A DNA stretch of 64,000 nt from Micropterix aruncella. Lineage: Eukaryota; Arthropoda; Insecta; Lepidoptera; Micropterigidae. The stretch's first letter is position 1. Each line of letters opens with the position of its first letter. This document shows, one piece after another, positions 35,001-45,638 of the stretch. Made by a program: the position numbers and the translations under genes. Under the pieces are notes generated by a model. That model made no database searches, was not told the DNA's origin, and saw nothing but the letters and a program-made list of their open reading frames with translations. Location: assembly GCA_944548615.1 (NCBI GenBank), contig OX155953.1, positions 1,066,501-1,130,500 of the forward strand, in the 5' to 3' direction.

Positions 35001-36515
35001 TGCGTTGTTCCGCTAGATATTCCCTAACTGTTTAAGATTTGTGAGATCTTTAGTGTCCAATGTTTATATTGTATATAAATTCTGTCTGATGGTAGTTTTT
35101 CTTAGTCTTGGTGGTAATAATAATTTTCAGTGTTTTAACATAAATTTTCCTCTTTCGCGATGCTTTCATTCTCCTTTCGTACATCTATATTCAGCATCTT
35201 CCTGTCGTTCGAACCTTTCATACTAAAAATTTTGTCTCATACCTATTTTACTATTTTTGACTGTTTGAAAATATATTTACAATACTTAGAGAGTAAATTT
35301 ATACAGATATTTATATGCAATTAAGATCGGTGTGTATATCATTTTTTGTAGAGCTTTCGATGGGCAAACTAATTTGAGCTTTATACTAAAAGTATCATTA
35401 CGGGTTAATCTATGGGGGGGTGTTTTATTATGAAAACTTTCATGGTATGGAGTGACTCCATGTCCTGGCAAATGCCGGGATCGAATAAAGATTTTTCTGT
35501 AGCTGTTCATGTCGAATTCACAACGGTTTTGTGTACGGAGTTCTAGTCGCTACTTAGTTCTGCCGACTTACTCGCCGCGTGATCGAATAATAATGACAAT
35601 AATATAATATAAATGATATTCATAGTGGTATTTGTGCAACAGAGCTGACATGTTGATTTTAATTCTACGCTGACAGTTGATGTACATATACCCGGAAACC
35701 AATGGTTCCAATGGTGTTTCTGTCCAATGACGGGCTATATAACCACCAAACCCAATAAATAATAAAAACCCGGATATTCCGGAGGTGTTTTCTCTCTATA
35801 TATGGATGGATAGCACCGAACCTAATATGTATATAATAATGGTATATTGAGGTAGAGAAACATCTTTATTCTTAGATCGGTCCGTAATGGCTCAGGCAAA
35901 GGGACGTTATTTGTTTATTTTTGAATTTATGATTTTATTTTATTTGGTAACTATATGACCTTTATTTTTTTAGATTTATTTATTTTTTAGGAAGTTTTGA
36001 AATTTGCATAAATGGAGAATGTTGTCTTATCGAGCCCGGTGATTAGCCGGGTTAGATAACTTGTAAAAAAAATTTTTTTTTATTAAAAAAAATTTTTTTT
36101 TAACTTTAAATTGTAAGTTTTGTATTTTTGTTTATTTTGATGGGACAAGGCTCTTTGTATTGTTGTTTTTTATCTGTTGTATTATTATTGTGTGTTTTTA
36201 TAAGTCAAATCGATATCATTTCAATGCATTTCTTTTAATTTGGTTTATTTTATACTGTTGTATATTTTATTGGACTTTAATTAATTTATTATTTTATTCA
36301 TTTTGTTAATATGTGTACATATATATTTATTGTTTTAATTTTTTGAAAATAACACTGAGGTCCGTTTCATGCCTTTAATACTTGTTCGTAAATACCTTTT
36401 AGTGTACCATAATACGGTGTCTTCGAGTTTTCATAGCTTTTCCGAGCGGTTTATTTCTGTTTATGAGAGTATATTCATTCCGACGACATCACAGCTACCA
36501 TTTACTTAGACGGGT
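32047..36515 (-). other. Long noncoding 3' region of the LTR element
   Basis: 4.5 kb between the pol stop and the 3' LTR with no frame above about 75 codons on either strand. The bases just upstream of the LTR (minus strand, ending CTACCCGGCA) are not purine-rich, so the expected polypurine tract is not in the usual place. A pyrimidine run on the plus strand at 34096-34118 would be purine-rich in element sense but is 2 kb inside. A plus-sense CTATATAACC near 35743, followed by AATAAATAATAAAA, looks promoter-like or polyA-like. Confidence 0.7.
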
Positions 36516-39500
36516 TTAATCGCTAGCGATATCTTTGATGTGGAACGTTCCGCGAGGTTTCCCATTCATGTCAGCTAGTTCATAGGCAATTGGCGATTTT
36601 TTAGCGATAACTTTGCATTTTGTATACCTAGGTGCTAATTTACTAGAGAAGAAATCTATTTTCCTCGATAAGGTGTGGTTCTTTGCCCATACAGTGTCAC
36701 CTACTGAGAATTGGATGTTTTTCCTCCTTAAATTATACCTGGCCGCGCTGTTTCTAAAAGCTTCCATTAATCTATCCTGCACGACTTCGTAAGTATCCGC
36801 CAAGGCTTCTAGTCCCTTAGCGAACTCCTGCGGGCTGTCGACTGCTATTTGGGAGTTTTGATCTGGCACGTACCCTAGCATTTTATGGTACCTTCCATCA
36901 ACAAAAGGCTCTCGAGCAAACATTAGATACGAGGGTGAAAATCCTGTCGCGAGATTTACGTGATTATTTAGAGCATTTTGTATCAAATAAATGTATTTAT
37001 CCCACATTCTTTGATTTTGGCCTGACAAAATTGATAGGCTAGTTTCTATTGTCTGGTTGTAACGCTCAACCATATTGGATTGCGGTGCGTAGACGCATCC
37101 GTAGAATAGTCTGGGGATTCTGTATTTATCGATTAGTGCTTTAAATGTTCTTGATCTGAAATATGTCGCGTTATCTAACGTTATAACGGCCGGAGTACCA
37201 TAAGTGAGAAATATATTGTTTTCTAGGTGTTTGTTTATATTCACCGACGTGGCTTTTCTTAAAGGAAATAGCCAGCAAAACTTGGTGAATACATCGACCA
37301 CGGAAAGTATGTATGTGAAACCACTCATTGATCTCGGAACGGGCCCTATAAGATCGATGCTGATGGTATGCATCGGGGTTTTCACAGATTTTGGAGTGAC
37401 CATCAGGCCCTGGGCTGGCCCTGTTCGAATTTTGTGGGCTTTACAAGTGTCGCAGCTTTTTATGTAGGATTTCACCTGCTTTTGCATTCCTGGCCAATAA
37501 TAGTACGATTGCAGCTTCCTTAGAGTTTTGAATATGCCGAAGTGAACAGCGAAGTCTCCCTCATGTATTTCTTTCATCGCGTTTTCCCTGTCTGCGAGCT
37601 TTGGAACGAGTCTCCATGGGTTTAGCAGTTTCTCGCCTCTCCTGGGAGCGTGGTACTTGTACAGTTTATCGTTCTCTATCTTGTATTCCGGGGCTGCGTA
37701 TGGATCGTTTCGTACCGTCTCGTACGTACGATTGTACCATTCATCTTCGCCGGGTGTTGCTGATAGAGCCATGCATGGAATCCTGGAAAGCGCGTCTGCT
37801 ACCACGTTCAGGCTACCCTTTCGGTGAATGATTTCCATATCAAATTGTGACAACATTGTGCTCCACCTTGCCAGTCTGCCTGTGGGGTTTTCCAATTTGG
37901 TGAGCCATTTCAAGCTGCTATGGTCAGTCACTACCTTAAATCTGGTGGCTTCTATGTACGTCTTGTAATGGAGAACGGCCCTTAAGACGGCCAGCAATTC
38001 TCTTTCGCTTACTGAGTAATGCCTTTCCGCGGAGTTAAGGATTTGCGAGAAATATGATATGGGTAAGTCCATCTTTTCCTTTTCATCGTACTGGGTTAAG
38101 GCCGCGCCTATGGCGATGTCGCTTGCGTCGCAGCTTATTGTGAATTCCTTGCTAAAATCGGGACATTTCAGGATCGGGGCTGTAGTCAGAGCTTGTTTTA
38201 GCATGATAAATGACTCTTCCGCCTCTTCTGTCCATGTGAAAATTGTTTTTACACCTTTCTTTCCACCGGTTAGTTTGCACAGTGGTGCGGCTATTTTTGA
38301 GTAATTTTTCACGAATCGGCGGTAATATCCGGTTAAGCCGAGGAAACTCCTCACTTGTTTTACACGATCCGGTCTCGGAAAATTCGTAACACAGGCTATT
38401 TTTCCTGGGTCTGTCCTCAAGCCTTGTCTGTCGACAATATAGCCGAGATATACTAGTTCTGGCCTGCAAAACTCACATTTTTTCAGGTTTACCGTCAGGC
38501 CTGCTTCTTTCAGGTTTTCCCTCACTCGTAATAAGGTGTCGATGTGCTCGTCGTACGTTGTTGATGCAATTATGAGGTCGTCGGCGTATGCGAATACCTT
38601 ATTTCCGTACTCAGGTCCGAAGATCTGGTCCATGAGTGCCGAGAGGTCCGAGGATGCGTTGCAGACGCCAAAAGGCATACGTACAAAGGCGAACATGCCC
38701 TTTCCCGGTATCGCGAATGCGGTTTTGTAGATCGAGGATTTTTCTAGCGGGATTTGCCAGAAGGCTTTCGATAAATCGATAGATGTTAGGTAACGTGCGT
38801 TCCCTAAGTTGTCTAGAATTCTTTGCGACGATGCCATCGGGTAATGGTTTTTCACGGTTATCTCGTTTAATTTTCTCGAGTCTAAACACACCCTTGGGCT
38901 GCCATCTTTTTTCGTTACGACGAGTATCGGGTTGCACCATGGGGACTTAATTGGTGTGATCACCCCTAGCTTCAACATTTCGTCGATCTCATCTTTTATC
39001 AGCTTATCTTTTGCTGGCGATAACTGATACGGCTTTTGGCGGATAGGGTCGCCAGTGGTGACAATTTTGTGCTCCATTAAATGCGTTCTTCCTAGGCCTT
39101 GTTTTTCGAAGGAAATGTCTTCGTACAGCTTCTTGACATGATCTAATCGTCGCATTTGTTCCGGCGTAAGATCTTCTATGTCCACGATTTGTTGGCATGT
39201 GGTATTGTTTATTTGTGCCACCTGGATGTCGAGATTTTCTCCGATTGAGATTTTAACGTCGAATTTTCTGATGAACTCGATCCCCAGAATTACGTCTTTT
39301 TTAATCGTAGGACAAACGAGGAAATTTATTTCTTTCGATCTTCCTTTAAATATCACCGGTAAAGTCAGGTATCCGAGGATTTTTTGCGGCGTTCCGTCGG
39401 CCGTTGCTATGCGGTTTTCCGATTCTTTGATATTTTTTCCCAGTGACATGTAACGTTTGTGCACTTCGTCGCCCAATATGCAGACTGCGCAGCCGGTATC

Positions 39501-39683
39501 CACCAGTCCTTCATAAGATTTTCCCATTATGTTGATGTTAGCGTGTGGACGGGAATCGTTATATTGTGGTTTAGCCGACAACGTATAATTTTCCACGGTT
39601 ATGGCCCCGTCTAATGCCTGTATCCGTGGGTGTTCCCGTTTTTTGGCTGGTTTTGCTGTTGAGTTCCGTTGCATCTTACGCAA
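36516..39683 (-). CDS. pol: Pol polyprotein: protease, RT, RNase H, integrase
   Basis: 1055 residues from the first ATG of the frame; the true entry is by -1 frameshift from gag at 39638-39644, at about residue 15. The aspartic protease has VDTGCAVCILG (D62). The RT has SIDLSKAFWQIPL (D303), FGVCNASSDL (338-347) in place of the common NAPATF, and AYADD (365-369). RNase H has SCDASD (D519), SERELLAV (E562) and TDHSS (D587). The integrase zinc finger is H707, H714, C744 and C747, and the DDE core is D777, D837 and E873. It processes Gag-Pol, copies the RNA and inserts the DNA. No stop or frameshift interrupts it and all catalytic residues are visible, so it may be functional. The C-terminus ends soon after a VGDTVWAKNHTLS segment with no chromodomain visible. 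Confidence 0.96.
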   Translation of the reverse strand: MRKMQRNSTAKPAKKREHPRIQALDGAITVENYTLSAKPQYNDSRPHANINIMGKSYEGLVDTGCAVCILGDEVHKRYMSLGKNIKESENRIATADGTPQKILGYLTLPVIFKGRSKEINFLVCPTIKKDVILGIEFIRKFDVKISIGENLDIQVAQINNTTCQQIVDIEDLTPEQMRRLDHVKKLYEDISFEKQGLGRTHLMEHKIVTTGDPIRQKPYQLSPAKDKLIKDEIDEMLKLGVITPIKSPWCNPILVVTKKDGSPRVCLDSRKLNEITVKNHYPMASSQRILDNLGNARYLTSIDLSKAFWQIPLEKSSIYKTAFAIPGKGMFAFVRMPFGVCNASSDLSALMDQIFGPEYGNKVFAYADDLIIASTTYDEHIDTLLRVRENLKEAGLTVNLKKCEFCRPELVYLGYIVDRQGLRTDPGKIACVTNFPRPDRVKQVRSFLGLTGYYRRFVKNYSKIAAPLCKLTGGKKGVKTIFTWTEEAEESFIMLKQALTTAPILKCPDFSKEFTISCDASDIAIGAALTQYDEKEKMDLPISYFSQILNSAERHYSVSERELLAVLRAVLHYKTYIEATRFKVVTDHSSLKWLTKLENPTGRLARWSTMLSQFDMEIIHRKGSLNVVADALSRIPCMALSATPGEDEWYNRTYETVRNDPYAAPEYKIENDKLYKYHAPRRGEKLLNPWRLVPKLADRENAMKEIHEGDFAVHFGIFKTLRKLQSYYYWPGMQKQVKSYIKSCDTCKAHKIRTGPAQGLMVTPKSVKTPMHTISIDLIGPVPRSMSGFTYILSVVDVFTKFCWLFPLRKATSVNINKHLENNIFLTYGTPAVITLDNATYFRSRTFKALIDKYRIPRLFYGCVYAPQSNMVERYNQTIETSLSILSGQNQRMWDKYIYLIQNALNNHVNLATGFSPSYLMFAREPFVDGRYHKMLGYVPDQNSQIAVDSPQEFAKGLEALADTYEVVQDRLMEAFRNSAARYNLRRKNIQFSVGDTVWAKNHTLSRKIDFFSSKLAPRYTKCKVIAKKSPIAYELADMNGKPRGTFHIKDIASD
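39593..39644 (-). promoter_or_regulatory. -1 programmed ribosomal frameshift signal (A AAA AAC)
   Basis: In gag sense the heptamer A AAA AAC occupies 39644-39638, in the correct phase with gag codons (CCA AAA AAC). Slipping back one base continues in the pol frame (KKREHPRIQAL). After an 8-nt spacer, CCACGG (39629-39624) can pair with CCGTGG (39598-39593) across a 25-nt loop, which fits a stimulatory stem. Gag would terminate 16 codons downstream without the slip. Confidence 0.88.
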
Positions 39684-40864
39684 AATCGCGTGAATGTGTT
39701 TTGCAACTTGCAGTTAAAGCACATAGGATTTGGGTACTTTTGGCATTCTCTGAAGGTGTGTCCATGATTTTCGCATTTCTTGCAAAATAAAGCCTGAGGT
39801 GAAGGTCTCTGGGGGCGTCTCTCGAAGTTTTGCTGACGATGTCTGTCGAGTGGAGGATTTTCGTAGTTGGAATTTCTTTGGAGTAGCGGCGGTATGTCGC
39901 GGCGAGGTCCGAATCTGTCGTTGTGCGGAATCGCAGCTACTTCATCTTGACTGCTATTATTATCGCATACGTACTGCTCGTCCACGGCTGCCATCGGTAT
40001 TTTGTTTTGCGATCTTGGGGACAATGATTGACGTTGCTGGGTGCTGTTTGTCGCAGTTGGTGCTGGATTTAGCGCGTATTGTTCGAAATTTTTCGCCAAG
40101 TCCAATAATGTTCCCACGTCGTCCAGTCTGGTCGTTCCCAGTAGAGTGTAGTACAATGGAAGGACGTTCAATTTAACAATTTCGAGTATTGTAGCATCTC
40201 GTAGTCTTGGAGACAGCCTCGTGTTCATGGTGTCTATGCGTGTAACGAAGTCGTGCATAGTTTCTCCTGCGATTTGTTTTGTGTTACGCATCTGATTTTC
40301 GAGCCTCGTTTGGTAATTGAGTGACTCATATTTATTTATTAACGCCGCCTTTAGAGTTTTCCATGTCGTTACATACTGTCTGATGCTGCGAAACCATAAT
40401 AATGATGATCCTTCTAGTAGATCCGTAAAACCTTGGATGAGCTCCTTTTCAGTTACTCCTCTAGCTTGCACCTTATCCTCAACTATATCGATGAAGTCGA
40501 GGATGGGAGTGGATCCGTCGTACTTCAGGTTCCATTTGTAGATGCTGGGGAATGTCCTATGTTTTCCGATGTCAATAGGTTGGAAGATATCTGATGCTGA
40601 TGCTGTATCTTGAGATTTTTCTCTGTTCCTCGTGTCTGATCCTTCCTCATTTCCGATATCGTATGCTTCGATGGTCCTTGAAGTATCGTTCGATTTTTTG
40701 TAGGTTGTGGAGTGTTCACGTCCTGACATGTTTACTGCATTGACTTCTCCGGTTTGTTGTTTTTTCAACTGATCTGGAGTTTTGTGAATAGGATTTTCCT
40801 CAATGTTTTTGTCTGGCGATTGCTGGCGGTTCCTTGCAGCGGACCTTGTTTTCTTTGGTGCCAT
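39611..40864 (-). CDS. gag: Gag protein with zinc knuckles
   Basis: 417 residues from MAPKKTRSAARNRQQ to NGNTHGYRH. It would form the particle and bind element RNA. The N-terminus is basic and low in complexity. A central capsid-like region (about 110-270) includes FTDLLEGSSLLWFRSI and a run near TMHDFVTRIDTM, typical of Ty3/gypsy Gag. Near the C-terminus is a CCHC knuckle, CKKCENHGHTFREC, followed at once by a second, CFNCKLQNTFTRFC, in which the histidine position is threonine. It overlaps pol by 73 bp in the -1 phase. The ATG at 40864 is the first in frame and follows the leader directly. Gag-like by layout and motifs; no stop interrupts it. Confidence 0.93.
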   Translation of the reverse strand: MAPKKTRSAARNRQQSPDKNIEENPIHKTPDQLKKQQTGEVNAVNMSGREHSTTYKKSNDTSRTIEAYDIGNEEGSDTRNREKSQDTASASDIFQPIDIGKHRTFPSIYKWNLKYDGSTPILDFIDIVEDKVQARGVTEKELIQGFTDLLEGSSLLWFRSIRQYVTTWKTLKAALINKYESLNYQTRLENQMRNTKQIAGETMHDFVTRIDTMNTRLSPRLRDATILEIVKLNVLPLYYTLLGTTRLDDVGTLLDLAKNFEQYALNPAPTATNSTQQRQSLSPRSQNKIPMAAVDEQYVCDNNSSQDEVAAIPHNDRFGPRRDIPPLLQRNSNYENPPLDRHRQQNFERRPQRPSPQALFCKKCENHGHTFRECQKYPNPMCFNCKLQNTFTRFCVRCNGTQQQNQPKNGNTHGYRH

Positions 40865-42157
40865 GATGTCACTCTCAAAATTGGAGAAAACGATTTATTT
40901 TAAATTCTTGAGGTGTAACGATCCTTTTTATTTTTTTAAAGTTTCAAATGTATATGTCAGAAGTTACTAAGTGTTCTGTAATTGTTTCTTAATTGTGTTG
41001 TAGTGTGGTATAGTGTTGGTCTTAATGTTCTTATTTATTGGCTATGCGTGAAGAGATAAAGCTAGAAGACTATATCTTTGTATGGAGTAGCGAATTAAAT
41101 AGTAAAGAAATTAATTTAAACGAAACAAAAAAAAATTTTTGAAACACCCTGTGTGTGTGTGAGTAAGTGTTGATTGTGTAATCAAAGTGTTGACGTATGT
41201 AATGTGTGTTGAAAGTAAACGATGTGAGATTATAATTAAAATTTACAATGATCAAATTATTATTTTTTGAACACCCTGTAGTTATGAAGATGTAAATAGA
41301 CTTGAAAAAAAATTGTAGACGAAGTGTTGATGTGGTGTGAGTGAGTGAATGTTAATAGAAACGACAAAGAGAGAAAAAAAAAATAAATAGAGTTTGGATT
41401 TTGCGATTTCTTGCGAAAGTATTTTTTTAGACACCCTGTGCCGTATGGAATGTTTACTCTAAAGTCCTGCGATGTAAAATGGTAACCGTTCTAAGATTAT
41501 TTTTTTTTGATGATTTCCAGCTGAAATATAATGTTTGGTTTGAAGTTATGATGCTGTGATGTGTCGCCTGAAATAAAACCTTTTGCACAAATACTCGAAT
41601 AACAGTCGTATTATTTTATGGTACCTATGGTTCTTACTTACTCCTGGGCTGAAACTTGAGGTAATATGAAGACAAGAAAATTTAATTGGTCTCCTTTCCT
41701 TCGATGAAAGCTGAAATAAATTTCTATATCTATGCACCTTGTATGATGTTATTTTACTTTGTTTGATATCGATTGACAAGTGGGTTGATTGAGAAGAAGA
41801 TCAGGGTGGGCTTGGGTGGGTTAAATATTTGGTACAGGTATTTTGTAAATTTTTATGTTTTATTTATTTCCGGATTTAAATGTATTGAAAAAAAATTTCG
41901 GTTCCGTTTTATTTTTTTTTTTAAATAAAAATCTATATATTTTATTTAAATTTGATTGTATGGTAATGTTTATTTTTGAAATTATATATATTTTGATTTT
42001 CGAGATATGTTCGATGTTATAAATCGAAGGGAGGGTTTGGGTGGGAAAGTGAAGTTTTTAAATTTTATTTAGAGAAATTATAATTTGACATATTTGGAAA
42101 TTATTAGACACTATCTTTAAAGAAAATATATATATTATATACCAGCCTTGGCTGGTG
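40865..42157 (-). other. 5' leader of the LTR element with a repeated motif
   Basis: 1.3 kb between primer site and gag with no long frame. A motif seen on the plus strand as T-run, GA(A), ACACCCTGT occurs three times, at 41136-41152, 41263-41279 and 41422-41439. Drosophila gypsy carries its insulator in this position, but the motif differs, so any regulatory role is inference. Confidence 0.7.
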
Positions 42158-42175
42158 GCACCACGCTGGGCGCCA
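42158..42175 (-). promoter_or_regulatory. tRNA-Lys-type primer binding site
   Basis: Five bases after the 5' LTR the element reads TGGCGCCCAGCGTGGTGC. This matches the complement of the 3' end of an insect tRNA-Lys(CUU) at all but about two positions. It sets the strand of the element and the start of minus-strand DNA synthesis. Confidence 0.88.
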
Positions 42176-42180
42176 ATTTT

Positions 42181-44782
42181 TGCTACGTGCCCCGTTTATA
42201 ATGGTCATATAGTTTGTAGGCAGATCGGATAAATGCCATTATGTCACGGATAATATCTAAATTTTTTAGGAAACCGTCAAGTTCCAGGGCGCCAATCCGT
42301 GGTAATTCTAGGGATGGGGTTCACGCACAAAAAGCTAGACGCACGCCTTCGCCTAGCGGTTGGTCTAGATTATGGGAGGAGGAACGTCACTGACGGGGCC
42401 TCACTAGCTCAAGTCGGAATATGTGATCCTCAGGGGTGGTTTTTATCCCGCCTTATTAGTAGCGTCCTCGGAAGTCGGGATCGTCTGTGAGGCAGACGGG
42501 CGATCAAGTTGGATGGGGTATACTTGCTATGGATTGGAAAATATACTCGAATTATTTAATTATGGGCTATTAATTATGGACTGAAATTTCCTATGTTGGC
42601 TTTTGCAGATTATAAAATTTATTTAATTATGGAGAGCGTTTTGGGAATTCAAATCCGTACTCAATTCGCGGGAGGTAGATTGTGGTAAAACGGCGCAGCG
42701 CCCTCTATCTTCGGATACGTCGCACCGGCAATGGCCCCCTCCTTCACCTCCGCACCTACAGTGGCGCCGGCGCTCGCCGCGCTCGCCGGGCTGTCGCGGC
42801 CCGCCTACTGATAACGAACCGGTCTGAGATCGCTCGCCCGGCACGATTTAATATCTTTTACAATCGGTCCGGAATTACTGAATGATAATTTAAATTGAAA
42901 TTTATCTTTATTATTGGGTGATGATTTTGGATCTATTTATTCATTATATTATCGAATTTAATTTCAAATTTAAATGACCTGTAGAAATGAATACTAAGGA
43001 AAGTAGCTAGAAGTTTCGCGATTCTATCTTTATTGATTCGTGTTTTGAACGATTGACTAAACAAGAAAGGTATAGAAATTTCCAAGACTAGAGTTCGTAG
43101 AATTTAAATGATAAGGCTCGGTTTGTCCGAACATAAATTAATGGTTCTTAACCCTGTGAACCTTTCTTTTCTCTCCCTGGCTCCGCTTGCACGTCTTACG
43201 TCTCGAATTCGAATTATTACGAATTTTTCTGAGCAGATTATAGAATTACCAATTTTTAAACCTTTTTTATTAAATGAAACATAATGCCTTACAATGGAGT
43301 TTTTATTATGAAGAAGAATATATTCTACGAAAATTTATGGTACATGTTACATTCCTGTGCATAGGTTCTCCGATCTTTCTACATAATTTTAATTAATGCG
43401 CATATCAAGGCCGAATTAAGTTTCGAAGGTTTTATGGATTTTCTATCGAGCTTCCGTGATTTTCGTGATTGAAATTCAGGGTTTCGGATTTTTTTAGGAG
43501 TCGGGTAGGCGTTGAAGTCGGTCTGTATCGGGATGCGGGTATCTCCTTCGGTTGAACCGTAGATTTTTCTAGAGAGACGTCGATTGATAATGATTGGAAA
43601 TGATTTATTCTTATGTTTAGGATTATGGAAAATGATCGCTTTAATTTTATGTTACGGTGGAGTAAGAATCTAATGGGGTTTGGATAAGTCGGGAATTTAT
43701 GTTCTATATTTTCTAGATAAATGTTTGAATAGGAATATTATTTATCGGGGACCTGACCTTGGTTCTATCTTTTTTACTGGGTAAAGATTTTTTAATAAAA
43801 TAAAGGAAAATAGTTTAGATGATTGATATTTTGTATTATTGAGACGTGATTTGAACGATAATATTTTCGAGATTTTGGACTTGTACTTTAGGAAAGAGAT
43901 TCAAAAATTAGCTTGCGATTTGGGATTTTGTTTCGTGGGTAGAGACTTGAAAGAGAATATTTTGAGGGACCTGATATCGAGGGGATTGCACTCCGAGAAT
44001 ACGGTATTATAGAAAGGGTTTCGCGGGTCGACTTTCACCTTTTCGACCTAATGGGGGGTAGCACATTTTATGAAAATTTAGGAAAAAGTGAACTATGCAC
44101 GTTTATTCGGCGGACAAGCCGGCTATGCTATTTAATCTATTTCCATCGGTAGAACGTTATAGTTAATTTTAACCTAACCCTGGCCTAACGGCGATATTAC
44201 AATAACCTGGGTTCCTTTCGAAGCGACGCGGTTTCTGGCGTCTGCTTCACATTAGTTTAATTATAAATGGATTTCAAAATTGTAATAGAAAATTATAAAA
44301 GAGCGAGAAATTAAAAGAAGCGAGAATAGAGGCGGTTAATGGTACAGTGAGCGACTTGCCTTGTAGGGTTGAGGATTCCTCGATGGCCTGCCCAGGTGTT
44401 ACACTGAATTTAGTAAGGATTCAAATGCTTCTATATCTCGTACTGGCTTTAAATAAAGAATTTTAATCTGCAGTGGCTGGATGCAGGGTAGTGAATGAAT
44501 CGGGCGCGCCGCGCCGCCATAGCGGGCGCGCCCTCTCCGAAAAATCGACCGTCTTCCTCGAGGTCCGGTAGCCAAAAAAAAAAAAAACTATTACCCGCAA
44601 TGGTAATACTGAAAAAATCTCTCCGCTGCGGATGAGCTGACTAGTGACGTACAACGACTAACCGTCGATTGCACGGCAAAGTTTATACGATGAATGGATT
44701 TGCTTAACTGGATTAATTATTTTATAAGTATTTGACTATAATGGTATACTTTCTAAGTATAGGGTAATGCAGCAGCATTACA
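42181..44782 (-). repeat. 5' LTR (2602 bp)
   Basis: Near-identical to the 3' LTR. Differences read by eye: AA versus CC near 29507, T versus C near 31134, A versus C near 31505, a 6-bp insertion near 43868 and one extra A in an A-run near 44580. It would carry the promoter driving the element's RNA; I could not fix a TATA box with confidence. Confidence 0.95.
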
Positions 44783-45638
44783 TTGTTTAAGATTGCAAGC
44801 TGACATTAGAAATGTATTAATAGGGATTAGAGGGATAGATGTATTAAGAAGATTTTTTTAATACACAATATATTTACAACCTATAAAAGATTATAGGTAC
44901 TAATAATAATATTAATAAAATAGGATTATTATTAATAGGTAACATATTTCATAGATAAACTATATTGAGCAAGTTAAACCACAATTGACAGTTCCTTCTC
45001 CGATCCAGAGCGCCCCAACTCCAATAGCCATGTATTAGTTACAGTTTTAAACCAGTTTTAAAACGTTCATCTAGTTAATTGTACATTCGGGGTGCAATGT
45101 ACCAAGCCTGCCTCTGTGCGAACTCCGTTTTTACCCGAAGTATCTCAACATTTAAACCTTCTCCAGCCCTCGTAGTTTTTATTTGCTGGCTGCGTACTTA
45201 GTTTTTTTTAAAATATATTTTATAAAAATCAACAAGCAGCTGTTTAACTATAATACTGGACTTAGAGACTGGAAGTTTGGTACCTAAACAGATGCCTTGT
45301 TGGGACAAATCACATTGTAAAATTTTGGTTATACTAATAGTATTTGAATTCCGCTATACATTTTAATTAAACCGCTGAGCTGCCCTAGGCTAGAGGAGAA
45401 ACGAGCCGCGCTGCCAGAGGCATTTGTTTAAATGAACCCACGTGGTCATCCGCCGGCCGGTAAATTAATATTTAAATGAAATCAGTCGTTGGCTACTTGC
45501 CGGTGAAGTCTTGAGGTGACACAAACCATTTTTTAAAATTTGGTATGCAGGTGTTAATACATATTAATCAAGCGCTCAGATAGACTAATAGATGGCATTC
45601 TATCTTTCCTGATTATTTCTGCGATGTAATCACCCTAC
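44783..45638. other. No gene seen
   Basis: Starts with the TTGT target duplication. The rest is AT-rich with no recognised element. Confidence 0.45.

Larger units (their letters stand above)
29452..44782 (-). mobile_element. Full-length Ty3/gypsy LTR retrotransposon
   Basis: 15,331 bp flanked by TTGT on both sides (29448-29451 and 44783-44786). The order on the minus strand is 5' LTR (44782-42181), tRNA-Lys-type primer site, 1.3-kb leader, gag, pol, 4.5-kb noncoding region and 3' LTR (32046-29452). LTRs start TG and end CA in the element's sense. The two LTRs differ by about four substitutions and two small indels over 2.6 kb, so the insertion is recent. Both genes are open, with protease, RT, RNase H and integrase motifs present in the usual Ty3/gypsy order. 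No env-like frame was found. I do not assign a lineage beyond Ty3/gypsy. Confidence 0.95.

Noticed and set aside
32047..36515. env gene of the LTR element
   Set aside because: No frame above about 75 codons on either strand and no recognisable envelope motif.
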